Source: Lanius collurio
Taxonomy: Eukaryota > Chordata > Aves > Passeriformes > Laniidae
NCBI GenBank assembly: GCA_020086605.1
Contig: JACBWW010000046.1
Location: 5,827,945 to 5,891,944, forward strand
Reading direction: 5' to 3'
DNA: 64,000 nucleotides
Part shown: positions 12,023-23,618 of the stretch, piece after piece
Position numbering within the stretch: the stretch's first letter is position 1
How the letters are laid out: each line of letters begins with the position of its first letter
Notes under the pieces: generated by a model
What the model was told of the DNA's origin: nothing
Seen by the model: only the letters and a program-made list of their open reading frames with translations
The model's database searches: none
Translations under genes and position numbers: made by a program

Positions 12023-15000
12023 ACTTCTTTAAAGAGCTGAGACAACAATTTCAAGTGCTGAGCACTTACATTAAGTATTGTGAAACCTAAATTGCAGGAG
12101 CTCAGCATTACTTATGGTTACTTTCAGGCAGACCCATGTCACAGGAGAAGAGCAGGCACATGGCTACCTGGTGCTTTACTTTCTCAACTGAAACAGAGAT
12201 GTGAGTCACAAGGAAATTTTCCACAGGGAACATTTTTTTGCCCATTAATAGCAAACACTGCTGAAAGGTTTTTTCCTCCTTGTACAAGAGCCTGTGGTGA
12301 GCATCTGCACCATGGGATCCACAAGAGCAGGTTGTTTTGGAGGAGAACAGGGTGGGGAGGGTGCTGCAAGGAGGAGAGATGGTGATTTTGCACAGAAGCA
12401 GTTTTGGAAGTGAGGCCTGAGCTTGGCACAGAGGGGACATCCCTGGTGCTGCTCTTTCAGACCAAGATGGAGCCAAGAGAGTGCAAACTGTGGACATAAT
12501 AGCCAGCAAGATGCCAGGCCCTCCAGTGAAGGGCTCTGCAGAGTGTGTTCTGCAGACCCTTCACCTCCCCTAAGACACCTTTTTCCACAGGAAGGAGATG
12601 TGAGGCTATGCTCAGCCCTGCACTGGTCATCCTGGGAGGTTCCCAGCCTGCGCACCCGGGGGTGCTGAGCATTGCTCCCACGTGGGCTGTGGGAAGTTGA
12701 ATAAGGTATCAAGAAAAATCCTTTCTTCTTTTAATTTTTTTGCTTTGTCCCTCTCTTAATTCTTCACCCATCCTGCCTTGGATGTGTCTAAAAGCCCTGG
12801 GTGCTCCCAACCTGCCCGCTGTACTTCCAGAGGAAGGCATGGTATGGGCAGTCTTGACACACATCACAGGGACAGTGGTGCTCCTGCCATCCACATCCCA
12901 TGTGGGGCACACTCCCAGCCCTGTGGTGTGGGACCACCCACACCGCCCTGCACATCAATCAGCCCTGGATGAATCTCGCCACTGGCCACCTCTCTGACCC
13001 CACTATCTCCCTCCTGTTCCCTTGGGATTCAAGTGCAAATGCCTTGAGCCGTGGGCTGTACAGCCCCTAACCCCGGCCTCAGCCCTCGATGTCTGCCCAG
13101 GCTGATGTGGGATCTTCCTCCAGCTGCGAGACCACCATGTCCTGGCTGATTTACAGCAGGAAACATTGACCTGCAGGGTAACCAATGGCTGATTTTTTTT
13201 TCATTCTTTTTTTCTTTATTCCCTCCTGATCAGCTGTTGCAATAAAATTATTTTCATTTTTTTCTCCCTCCTTTTCTCCCCAGTCTATGCTCAAACCACA
13301 CTATGAAGAAAATGCAAATAAATGAACACATCAAAGCCAGCAGCCTGGAGCTGTTGGGTTGGGATAAGAAATAGGGCTAGGCCTTGGGCCCATTATCTTG
13401 CTGATATCTAATGCCACTGCTTCAGTGTGAGAATGGAGCCTTTTTTTTCCTCAGCTAAGCATACTGGCCCTGCTGGTGTTTGGGAGCAAAAAGGCTGCCA
13501 TCCACCCCAGCTCTCAAGACAGACCATTGAATGTTGCTCTCAGATTTCATTCCTGAAAATCTGGAACTTTATGCTAAACAAATAATGTGATCTTTTTCCT
13601 TCATCTGGAAAGGATAAAAACAATTGCTGACACTCTGAACCGATCATTCTTTCTTTTCCTCCCTTCTCCCTCCTGCTTTCCTTGCAAGCCCTGGACTCAC
13701 TACCCGCAAGTCACAACTTGCATATTTTCATTTGAAAACTTCAAACCATGGGGGGTGAGGGGCAAGAATGGAGGTGAAGGAAAAAAGATTAAAAAAAGGA
13801 TTTAAAGCAGCAATGATATAACCATGAATGTCCAGCAGCCAGTGCCCAGCCCTGCTGGACAAGGAGGATGGAGGTGAAGGCGTGTGCTGTGGTATGGATG
13901 GTGCTTAACTCATTTAGGGGCTGGGATGATGAGGAGGGTTGTACCCTCTGATGGGCATTGAACCTGGGAGGGGGACAGGAGCTGTGATCACTTTGGTCAA
14001 AGGCAAAGTCTCGTGACTCCTCTCAAGCAGCAGGACTTGAGCCAACATTCATCCTGCATCCCCGTTCTCCCAGCTTGCTCCTTCATGCATTTTGCTTCCA
14101 GCAGTGCACTGTTGGGAGGAGGAGCCACATCAGCCTTTCCAGCCAGGAGATCCAGAGAGTGAGGAGTGTGTGCTGCCAGTACCTTCTGCCTGCAGCAGTG
14201 GGTGTTTTAAGCAGGTTTTGTTTACTTCCACCTGTGTAAGCATACACATTTTCCACTCTGCATTTACAAATTCTTTTGAAATAGCCTATAAACAGAATTA
14301 AAAGAATGCTTGAGGGTAAAAAAAAAAGGTGTTGTTTTTTTTTTTAATATATCATTATTTTACTGATAGCCAGGTCATGTCCCACTCAGCTGGTGCTCCG
14401 TCTGCTCTACTTTGACCTGTTTTGCCTTCTGTGTCCCAGGCATTAAAGGGGTTGGCCACTCCTGCTCCCCTCTGCTAACAAAAACCTCAAATGCAGTGAC
14501 ACGCATCCCTGCTGGAATGAGGCAGATGTCTACAAACCAAGTACTTGCTGGACTGCTGCCCAGGTGGAAATGCTTTGAGGGGAATGAAAGACCCCAAATG
14601 AAGTGCTGGTTGCAGCAATTAGGACCTCTGGAGCTCCCCCTGGTAAGCTCACACTGATCTTCCCAAGTTCTCAAAAATCAACTCTGACCTCTCTGCTGAC
14701 CATCACAGTGCAGCTCCATCCCTGGACAAGCACAGCTTGGACTGGAGCTTGGAAACCAGCACTGCCAGCATTAATCTGTGTGATGCCACTGGGGAGATGC
14801 AGCCCGGGGACCCTCTTTGCACCCTCAGATGGGGGATTGAGTAGGATAGGAAGCCATGGCCAGGGCTGGAGCAATGGTGACTGACGTTCACTTCCCAGGA
14901 GTCCGTTTGGGAATATTTTTATCCTCTGGGTGTGAGTGTGCTACACATCAGAGCCATCTGCCACACAGTCGCTTTTGGGAGAGCTAGGAAGTGCAGGCTT

Positions 15001-17156
15001 GAAAATCTGTGAGAGTGCATTCCTGTGCCCTTCAAAGCTGTGTGTCCCCAGGTCTCCTCCCTGTGGTGCCTGGAGACAGAGCTGGGATGACTTCTTGTCC
15101 TTCTGGGGAAAGAGACAAACTCTTGCATTCCCTAAAATGGAGATGGTCTTGAGCTCTGCAGAGCAAGCCCAATGCACTGCAGGCTGGTTCAGACATGGGA
15201 AGCAGAGTGACACTCTGGCAGCAGCCTCACTGCCCAACCAGCCTGATCTCCCCTGACCTTTCAGAATCTTCCCATCTTGCTTCACTGTGCACAGCCCCTT
15301 GCACCCAGCTGGCATCAGCCCGTCTGTAGAAAGCAGCAAGGAGCTAACCCACCCCTTGTCCCAGAGTGGAGCAGTTACTGCAGGAGTTTTTGTTCTTCTA
15401 TATAGGGTGAAGTAGCCTTTGGATAAAAATAAGTGATAAAAATAAATACAGACATCAGCCTATGCCAAAATACTGGATCTGCTCACCCTAAAATATCAGG
15501 CTGTTCACATTCAGAAACCAGATTCAGACCATCATTTTGCAACTAGCAGAATCCCCCATCCTCATGACAGAAGCCCTGGATTAAACACCCCTTAATTTGT
15601 GGTATCTGGGGTTTTATCAAAGGAGACTGTTTCCACTTGAGCATCCCTCATTCCAGCCCAGCTGCTCTGCCACAGGAACACGCCTGGTTCAGGCTTACAA
15701 TGAGCCATCTCCTGCTGATGAGCTGGAGCTGGGAAGACATGTTTATCCAGTTCCATTTCAATACTTTCTAACTTCCTCGTGGCCCAGACTTTCCTACCAG
15801 AGTGTAGTATTTAATCATCCTTAATGACAGCCAGGCCAAGGATAGCATTCAGCCAGGTTTTCCTAAACAGCTACATCTGAAATATTTATCTGAGTACAAC
15901 TTCCCAGTAAATTCCCTGACAAATGAATGGAAATACTGCAGGGTTGTGGCAGACCTATGGCCAGGACCAGAATTAAATCAGACTTAAGCCCTCATAGAAC
16001 TCCAGAGGGATTTTTGGACGTAACTGGTGCCACAGCTGGGCTTGGTGTTCCTCTCTGCTGCCAAGAGCCCATGCTAGAGGTCTGCTCCACTCCTGGCAAC
16101 TTGAAGTTACAATTGATCCTGGGGATCCTGTGCAGCTGGCAATTATTTGTATCAATTTTCAGTGTCAGCCAGTACATTGCTGATGTAAACTCAGTTGATA
16201 ACAACAAGATTTATTGTGACTTTACTACACCTCCATGGAGAGTTTGTGCTAATTCCATTAGAGTGGATTCAAAGTGATTTTAATTAAACAAACACAACTT
16301 TGCTGTGTGGATGAAGGCTCAGGCAGGAGCAGTGTGGCTGGAGGTCTGAGCTGGACAGGAGAGGCAGCACATGGAGAGGCAGCCCATGGGAGGAAGGTGA
16401 AAAGAAACTGGAGATACATGTCTTCTCTGGCTTCTCCTTCCCTGCCTTTCCTTCTCTCTGCAAAGCTGGCAGGGCTGCAACTTTTCCACTGAATGAGATG
16501 ATGGAAATTTGAAATGCCAAGTTGTGCAAGGTCCATGGCATAGGCTGGAAGAGGTGCTGTGCAGACGCAGTGTGGGTGATGTCACCCACATGGCTTCCGT
16601 CTTCTGTGCTGTCACCAGCAATGGCTGTGCCAGCAGTTCCTTGCTGCAGCTGGCTGTGCCCAGCCTGGGGTGCCTGCACTGGTGATAGGGACACGTTGGG
16701 ATCCCCCCAAATAAGAGAGGAGACTCACAGCTGAGTGTGAGCAGGTAGAAATGAAACAGCTTTGAAAGCCATGCAGGCAGCACTCTGCCAGGTAGGGGAG
16801 ATGGGGATATGAGCCCCAGGATCGAGGAGCATCCTGTGTCACCACAGCAGGTTTGAGACAGGGCTGGAAAAGAAACACAGAGTCTTGGGGCAGAAATACT
16901 AATGGTGAGAAAAGAGTTTTGGGGGACATATGAAGCCAAAAGTTTTCAGTCTTTTTAAAACTAAACCACAAGTTTTTTCCCTCTGCTTTTCTCCATCTTT
17001 TTCTCCTGGGAGAGGGAGAAAAGTGGAGAAGGGAAATCACTCAGGCAGTTTTGGGTGAGGGGGCTGGGAAGGATCTGCCAGATGTGTGAAAATGCTGGAG
17101 AAAGCAAAAAACTCAGAAAAAATTCTTTTTTTTGAGAGGCTACTTTTCCATTCCTT

Positions 17157-17196
17157 AAAAAAGGAAAAAAAGGAAAAAAAGGGAAAAAAAAGAGTT
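17157..17196. repeat. Pure purine tract (A6-8 blocks separated by GG or GGG)
   Basis: About 37 consecutive purines are arranged as A-runs of six to eight separated by GG or GGG, giving an approximate mirror repeat. Mirror-symmetric purine tracts can form triplex (H-DNA) structures. The tract lies about 1.6 kb upstream of the GPC4 CpG island. Confidence 0.8.
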
Positions 17197-18756
17197 TTTA
17201 AGGAAAATTTTCAGGCAGTTCCATTGTTTTGCTTCAGCTTTTGATTTAACTACTTGAGCAAGTATTTGACAAAACCCTCCATGTTTTTCAGGCGGTTTCT
17301 TAAATCCCACCGAGGTATGGGATTATGAGAAATAACAAATGGCAAGCTGTCTCTAACCCCACAGACTTTCTCACTCTCGTTTTCTCTCTCATACTAGAAT
17401 AAAAAATGCAGTGCTCCCTGCTGGGTTCTCTTTAAAATTCACATTGTCTCTTCAAATAAAGGCTGGGAGGGTGAGGTAGTGCTTTGAAAACCAGAACTCA
17501 GTCATACATTGCAGGGCCAGATCCTAAAGGATTATTCTCTCTCAGGACACTTTATAACATCATGAGAACTTCTGGCCTGGCTTGTCTCACCAGCTTAGTG
17601 TGAGTGGCCTCAGAGGATGGCAGGGTGACTGAGATCAGGATGGCTGATGGAGACTCTTTAAACTATGATAAAGCAAATTCCATTGTTTTTTCACCCTGGT
17701 AATGGTGGGGCCCATTTTCTGTGCAGCCAGGGGATGCTCCCTGCATCCAGGCAGAGGGAAGCCCTGCTGCAGGATGAGCCTCTCCATTGTGGCTGGCGCA
17801 GGCTGGGCTGTGATAACGTAGTTTCCCCCTGCTTTTGGTGTGATTTGTGACTGCAGCAAGCCTGTGCTGCCCCAAGGCTGTGGTGAGCTGCCAGCATTGC
17901 CACTGGAAAGCTCAGAGCTGGATGAGCATGAGGAGAAGTGCCTGGCAGGACAGCATGGCTGTGCTTTGCTTTCACGGGGGAAATAAATACAGGGGCTTTT
18001 CCTTCTGACCCACCTGGACTTTTGGTAGCAAAAGCTTGGGAGCAAGCAGGGGAAGCTGGCAAGTTCCTTTGCTGTTGTTTCAACCTTTCCTTCCTCATTG
18101 TAGCAATAAGAGAAATGACGCTCACAGAGGATCATTGTATTGTAAACTGCTGCACATTTTTTTTTCTTAAATGATGCTATCACCAGGCCATTATACTGTC
18201 CTGGGACGAATGGATCTGTGCACAGACACATGGACACTGAAGGACAGAGCTTCCCGCGCAGCACCCGCACCCAGGGGACAAGGACATGGAGACCTCACCA
18301 TGCCAGACAGGGAGCAAGGGTTGAGCAGACCCTTAGAGTGACATTGCAGCCTCGTAAAATTATGACGGTGCCTGTCATTCTTGCAGTACTATGTCTGTGA
18401 TTTTTTAGTAAACACAAGCAAAGAGCAACTGTTGTACTCTGGTCTGAAGGTTCAAGGGTTCAGCAGGGCTTGTTTACATCTGTGCATGTGTCTGTGTGCT
18501 GGGCTGGGGTATGAGGGAGAGTGGCTGGAGCACCTTGGTGTCAGTGTTCTTGAGGCCTTTGCCCTGCTAAACTCTTGGAAACAAGAAGACTGGTGGAAAA
18601 ATGTCGGTTTTGACAAGTCTTTCATGCACATAGTTCAGACCTGTCACAGCGATGTCAAAATTCATCAGCGTAGTGAACCTGTTAAACCTGTGGCAGAGCT
18701 GAACCATCTACAGCTCCGGTTCAGGAGGCACAGCCAACCCAGCCCTTCAAGCCCTT

Positions 18757-19865
18757 CCGGGGAATCTCTTTCCCTCGCGAGGCACTTCGGAGCTGCCGTT
18801 GGGTGGGAGCGTGGACGCCAGGTGGGAACTCCTCAGGTCGGGCAATGCCCAACCCCGGCTCCGGGCGGGGGCGTGCTCGGGCGGCCCGTGCCGGAGGCAG
18901 AGCCGGGGCTCTCGGCGGGAGGGAGCGCCCGCTCGGGGCCAGCCAGGCGGGCAACCCCGGGCTCCGCTCCGCCTCACTGGGCGGGCGGATCCCAGCTCCT
19001 GATTTTCCCGGGGGCTGCAGAGGCTTGTCCTGGCCCTGCGCGATCCTGCTTGGTTGCCGCCCTCCCCGCCTCCCTCTACCTCCTCCTCCACCTCCTCCTC
19101 CACCATCACCACCCCATGTGCTTCCTGCCGGGCCAAGTTCGCGGAGCGCCGCCGCACGCCGGGCCAGCGGAGCGGAGCCGGAGCGGAGCGGGGCGCAGGG
19201 CAGCGGGCGCGGCTGCTGTGGGGCGCGACGGGGCAGGCTCGGCGGAGCGCCTGCTCCAGCCTCGCGGCGCGCTCGCCCGGCCCCGGCGGCTCCTGCCCGC
19301 CCGCACCATGCCGCGGCGGCGCGGCTGCCTGCCGCCCCTCCTGTGCGCGCTGGCTGCCCTCAGCCTGCCGCTGCTGCTGGCGGCCGAGCCCCGCGCCAAA
19401 AGTTGCTCAGAAGTGCGGAGGCTCTACGCCGCCAAGGGCTTCAGCCAGAGCGAGGCGCCCAGCCACGAGATCAGCGGTGAGTCGCAATCGTCGCTGCCGC
19501 CTTTGTGCGCGCTCGGCCCGGCCCCGCGGAGCGCGGGGTCTGCCCCCGGCTCCCCCCGGCCCAGCTCCCCCATTCCTCGCTCCCACCCTGGCAAGGAGTC
19601 CGGAGCTCGGCTCGAGGCGCGCTGCCCGGCTTGGCGCGGTTCGATTCGGCTCCCCGGAGCTCGGCGCCCATCCCGCGCTGAGGGTCCCGGCGTGGCTGCC
19701 CGCCCCCCTGTGCCGTGGCGGGCGGGACCGCGCCTGTTGCCGGCCCCGTTCCCGGCTCGGCAGCGGCGGGGCGGGAGCTCCTGTCCTTGGGCCGCCGTTC
19801 GCCCCGGCGGGGAGCGGGCGACCCCGTCCCGCCGCAGTGCCGGGTAGCTGCCGGCGGAGGGACTG
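18757..19865 (+). promoter_or_regulatory. GPC4: CpG island, presumed GPC4 promoter and 5' UTR
   Basis: GC content and CpG density rise abruptly near 18,757 and fall near 19,865, spanning GPC4 exon 1 and the start of intron 1. The island contains Sp1-type GC boxes, for example GGGCGGGG at 18,863-18,870 and a GGGCGGGCGG near 18,979. A polypyrimidine stretch of repeated CCTCCT-type units lies at about 19,070-19,113. No TATA box is visible in the expected interval, so this looks like a TATA-less CpG-island promoter with dispersed starts. The exact transcription start cannot be read from the sequence. Confidence 0.85.
19308..19476 (+). CDS. GPC4: Glypican-4 exon 1 (signal peptide and N-terminus)
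   Basis: Glypican-4 is a GPI-anchored heparan sulfate proteoglycan that modulates Wnt, FGF and BMP signalling; astrocytes secrete it to promote excitatory synapse formation. This exon encodes residues 1-56 plus the first base of codon 57. Residues 1-26 form a signal peptide: a basic start (MPRRRG), then a leucine/alanine-rich core ending LLLAA. The mature part carries the family cysteine in [10 protein letters not shown] (Cys33) and the motif AKGF. The start was chosen because it gives a normal-length glypican signal peptide and has A at -3 (CACCATG). The frame stays open upstream, and another in-frame ATG lies at 19,116 in a weaker context (C at -3). The donor is GCG|GTGAGT with GT at 19,477-19,478, phase 1. 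GPC6 is the nearest alternative, but [10 protein letters not shown] and the GPC3 neighbour favour GPC4. Confidence 0.93.
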
Positions 19866-19879
19866 AGACATGGCTCCGT

Positions 19880-19968
19880 TTTTTTTGTTGTTGTTGTGTG
19901 GGGTTTTTTTGTTGTTGTTGTTTGTTTATCTAGGTTTTTTTTTGTTGTTGTTGTTGTTTGTTTTTTCT
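19880..19968. repeat. T-rich (TTG)n low-complexity tract
   Basis: T-runs of seven to nine alternate with four blocks of GTTGTTG-type trinucleotide repeat, about 400 bp after the exon 1 donor and directly at the edge of the CpG island. On the minus strand it reads as A-runs with CAA repeats, so it might be a degraded A-rich tail, but no element body is recognisable. Confidence 0.85.
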
Positions 19969-21710
19969 CCTCTTCCTTTCTTTCTTCCTTCCCTCCACTT
20001 TCGTCCTGAGGTACTTGCGCATCCCGGGACGGGAGTGCTCGCAGCCGGCAGCAGTAGGAAATGGTAGCTAATGTGCTCACACCCAAAACATTTTATTCTT
20101 TTTGTTTCATCCTTCATCTCCCTCCCAGGGCCGCTGCTTTTATTTCCCCTTCTGAATGACCTACTGGACCGCATTCTCCGCGGAACAAAGGAAGTGCCTT
20201 TTTAGCTGGAATCCTCGGAGACCACCAAGGACTCCAGCTCATGCACTGCAATTTCGCACTACTTTCAACAATAACAAAAATGCATGACTGAATGGCTCAA
20301 AAATGTGGAGTGTTGCAGGCATTCATTTCGGTCTGGGACACTGTCACAACACAGACAGACCCCAAGTAAATACCTTTAGACAGCTCACATAGAAGCTGGG
20401 GGTAATCTTTACCACTGGTGTGCCCTCCAGATATGCATACATTATCCTTTTCACAGACAAAATTAAAATAATTTCAGTCGCTTGTGCTTTTATATTGTCA
20501 GACTAATGATATGCATTTAGCCTACATCTGTTTGAATAAAATTGCAGACCCGTTTACTTCTCCAAGAAATATTTTAATGAGAAACGGCTGACTGGTTGCA
20601 GTTGAAATAGTCTCTCCCCTTTGCTCTGCCTGCTTTGTAAAATGGTCTCTAATAAATAGTCTTTCATTTGAGTCCAGCCCTCATCAGTGTAGGATCAGGA
20701 CATGAGCAGACTTCCCCTTAAGTCCAGTATGGGGAAGGTTTCACCTAGTCCTTGTTTTATATATTATTGTTTAAGATGACTTGGTGAGCTTTGGAAAATG
20801 TCAGGAGTAGATCACGCTGACAGGACTTCCATTTGAATCTCTAAAGCTGTTGTCTGAGAAAAGTGATGAGCAAGGTAAGATTATTTGACAGAAGAAGGGC
20901 TTTCTGCAGTGATATGCTGAAAATATCAGCTGGGTTATGTTGCTGCTCCAGGGGCGCAGGGAGTCTGTGTCTGGCCTTGCTTGGAAAGCAACAGGTCTTG
21001 CAAAGTTGCATTTTAAATGTAATCCTGCTATGTGAGGTGTTTCAGAGAGGGTGGTGGTAGCCTCTAAAGGAGGTGTGCTGTGTACAGCTTTAAAGTGTGG
21101 TATACCTCAAGTGCGACTGATTTTAAACTTAAACCTGGAGTGGGGTGCTACACCTGCTGCAGTTTCACATTTCCCCTGTGAATTCATGTGGTTTTGGCAT
21201 GGGCTGTGTGTAGAGGCTCCAGATAGCTCCTTTTGTCGCTCAACTGGAATATGCAGACATAACTACCCGTCCCACTGCTGATGTTGAACTTTCTCAGTGG
21301 GGAACTTCACCTGCCAATGCCTCTGGGATCAGCACGGGACACTGGAGTGCCATGGACCAGGTGATAATGCTGGAGGCTGGGGTCTCGTACCAGAGTAAGA
21401 GGTCTGTAGTGTGTATTGTGTCTCCAGAAATGAGTCACTTGCCAAAGCTTTGATTTCAGTTGGTGTTTCAGGTGATAAGTGGAGTGTTTTCCATCAGGAG
21501 GGTAAGTGGTTTGGAAAGGCATTTACCTGATGCCTGGCCATCGGTGGGAACGACATACATGTGTGTTAGAGAATGAGCCATGTGCTTGGACAAGTATCCC
21601 ATTGGAGTGGTGGTGGAAACTGGTGATTTCTGCTTGGTAGCAACTCTCTGCTTACTAAATTGTGGTGGAGGACAGGTTGGGGAGGGTTCAGTGGGCTGCA
21701 TGCAATCACG

Positions 21711-21752
21711 TGTGGACACATGAATGCTGATGGAATGATGTGTGGACACATG
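21711..21752. repeat. Direct repeat TGTGGACACATG, two copies 30 bp apart
   Basis: The 12-mer TGTGGACACATG occurs exactly at 21,711-21,722 and 21,741-21,752. Each copy is itself nearly palindromic (TGTG...CACA). This may be a two-unit remnant of a minisatellite or a paired protein-binding site. Confidence 0.7.
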
Positions 21753-23618
21753 GTTGTTACTGGCATGAACACATGTTGGAAGTCCCATGAACTTATTTGT
21801 TAGATTTTTGTACTGATTTGATGGATTATGCTTTATTCTCACATTCTGTTAGCACGTTGCTTTAGCTCACAGTGCATACAGAAACTTCCTAGCATCTTTT
21901 TGTGAAAAGGTATCTTAAAAACTGTGGCAAAATTGTTTCTATAAGTGTAGTGATTTCTTTGCTTTTAGTCAGGGATTACTGATCCAACAAAATGTTGGCC
22001 TTGAATTGTCAAAATGAAGCAGCTGGGTGGTGCAGGCAGATGTATCCCTGCACTGGGCTATGTGACAGCAAATGAAACTCAGTCTCATTGGAAGGGTATG
22101 GGAGTCACTTGGGGTTTTATAGCATCTCACATGAATTTTTTGGCGACATTTATTTTCTTCTGAAGCAGTAGGTATGTAAACATTTTTCTTTCAAGGAAAT
22201 ACCCATTCCAAGAGGCATTTTATCTGTATCATATTTCAGTGGCATTAAAAGGCTGCTCTTTCTCCATAATTACCCAGGAGTTCACTTTAATATTTATTTA
22301 GACCAGGTTTAGGACCTAGAGTATGCATAAATAGCAGGTTATATCTTGCTGAAGGATCTAGGCATTTCTGAATGAAGTGCACAGCTGGTTAACTCACTGC
22401 TTGCTTGGTAAGAGATGTAAAATGGGTTATTTGTGGTGTTGGACATAGAGCACTTGTTTCCTTTTATGTAGCCGTGAGGTTAAAGATATTAACACAGACT
22501 GCTGCTGTGAATATGTGTGGAAGCTTTTCATAATTTGTGGCCCTTTGGTGCTGCTTGGTACCCAAGTGTTCTTCAGTGGCTGCTGCCCCTATAGCCCTGC
22601 GATGTGTGTTTGGCAAAGCTCCTGGAAGTGATGCAATCTTGCTGTTGCTGGAGTGGTCAGTGCTTTCGTCTACGCAGTTGCTTTGTGAAACCTGACTCTT
22701 GATAGCGTGTAGATAGTAGGTGGTGTGGGCAGAGCACCAGCCTGTAACTGCTTTTAAGATGACTTTGACAATTTCCCAAGGACGGTTCACATCTTGGGAA
22801 GCTCTGGGTCCTGGAGCCGCTGACTTTGTTCAAATTTGACCCAGAACGTGTTGCTCCTTATGGATCCCATGTGTCTTCAGGCTGTCATGGTGATGGGGCA
22901 GAACTCCCCCGAGTGACCATCTGAAGGGGCTGCTTACCCTGGTTGGTCTGGTGGGGCTGCAGAATGAAATGCAGAGAGAGCTGGCGTGGTGGCTTCCGGA
23001 GACCCACACTAGGTGGCTGTGATTTAAAAAACAAAAACCCCCCACCCAGCCTTTCTTTCAAAAGGCTGCTTCTTGCCCTCAGGTGTTAAACAGATGGAAA
23101 TTCCTTCCCTTTTCCTGCTAATTGGAAGAAATAGACGTTTCTTTTCCTGGATTGAAAAGGAAAAAAACCCCATCTTGCCTGTTAGTGGAAAATGTAGCCA
23201 GTTAACAGGCAAGGTTCCTGCAGCAGTGTAATCCCTGCTCTCGCTGGCACTGCTGTCCTGGCAGTGGTGGGGAGTACAGAGCAAACCTGGAGCCTGCCTT
23301 TGCAGGGAGCTGGGTGCAAGTAGCACTCAGTTCAGTCTCAGTGAAGTGTTCGGTGTAATTAATCTCTGTTTGAACCGAATTAATTGAATAGCTGCATTTA
23401 TTTGTGAGAGTAGTTGAGAGAAGTTCTTTCCCCATGGCAGAGGAAATCGGTTGACCCTTGATTTTTGGACTTCTGGGACTTTGCCCAAAGTAACTTTGGG
23501 CAGGTGTGCCCTGATGTCCTGCTGCTCGTTTGTCTCCAGTGTGTCTGTGGCTGTCAGTAGGTGCCTTGGTGTGCTGCTGTTGGTCAGTCAGGAAAGCTGC
23601 TTTGTTGGCATTGCTGTT

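Larger units (their letters stand above)
3151..18756. other. GPC3-GPC4 intergenic region
   Basis: About 15.6 kb separates the presumed GPC3 transcript end from the GPC4 CpG island. I found no exon, RNA gene or transposon that I could name. Open frames of 60-210 codons occur on both strands but lack splice context, homology and coding character. The contents I can support are simple repeats (listed separately), an alternating purine-pyrimidine tract near 3385 and AT-rich patches near 5760-5870 and 11,869-11,925. Enhancers of either glypican gene could lie here, but the sequence alone does not identify them. Confidence 0.7.

Noticed and set aside
16319..16939. A 206-codon minus-strand open frame
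   Set aside because: No recognisable domain or family motif; overlapping frames on the same strand are equally open, which points to composition rather than coding.
17635..18270. A 211-codon minus-strand open frame upstream of the GPC4 island, in divergent orientation
   Set aside because: No recognisable domain, no splice or promoter context, and low-complexity stretches; another long overlapping frame on the same strand shows the region is simply poor in stops.
18381..19847. A 488-codon open frame running through the GPC4 promoter, exon 1 and into intron 1
   Set aside because: Only 19,308-19,476 shows glypican similarity. The rest is GC-rich island sequence that lacks stop codons by composition, and the GTGAGT donor at 19,477 ends the exon.
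18803..19866. Other long GC-rich frames on both strands across the CpG island
   Set aside because: Arg/Ala/Pro/Ser-rich translations in alternative frames are the expected shadow of a CpG island.
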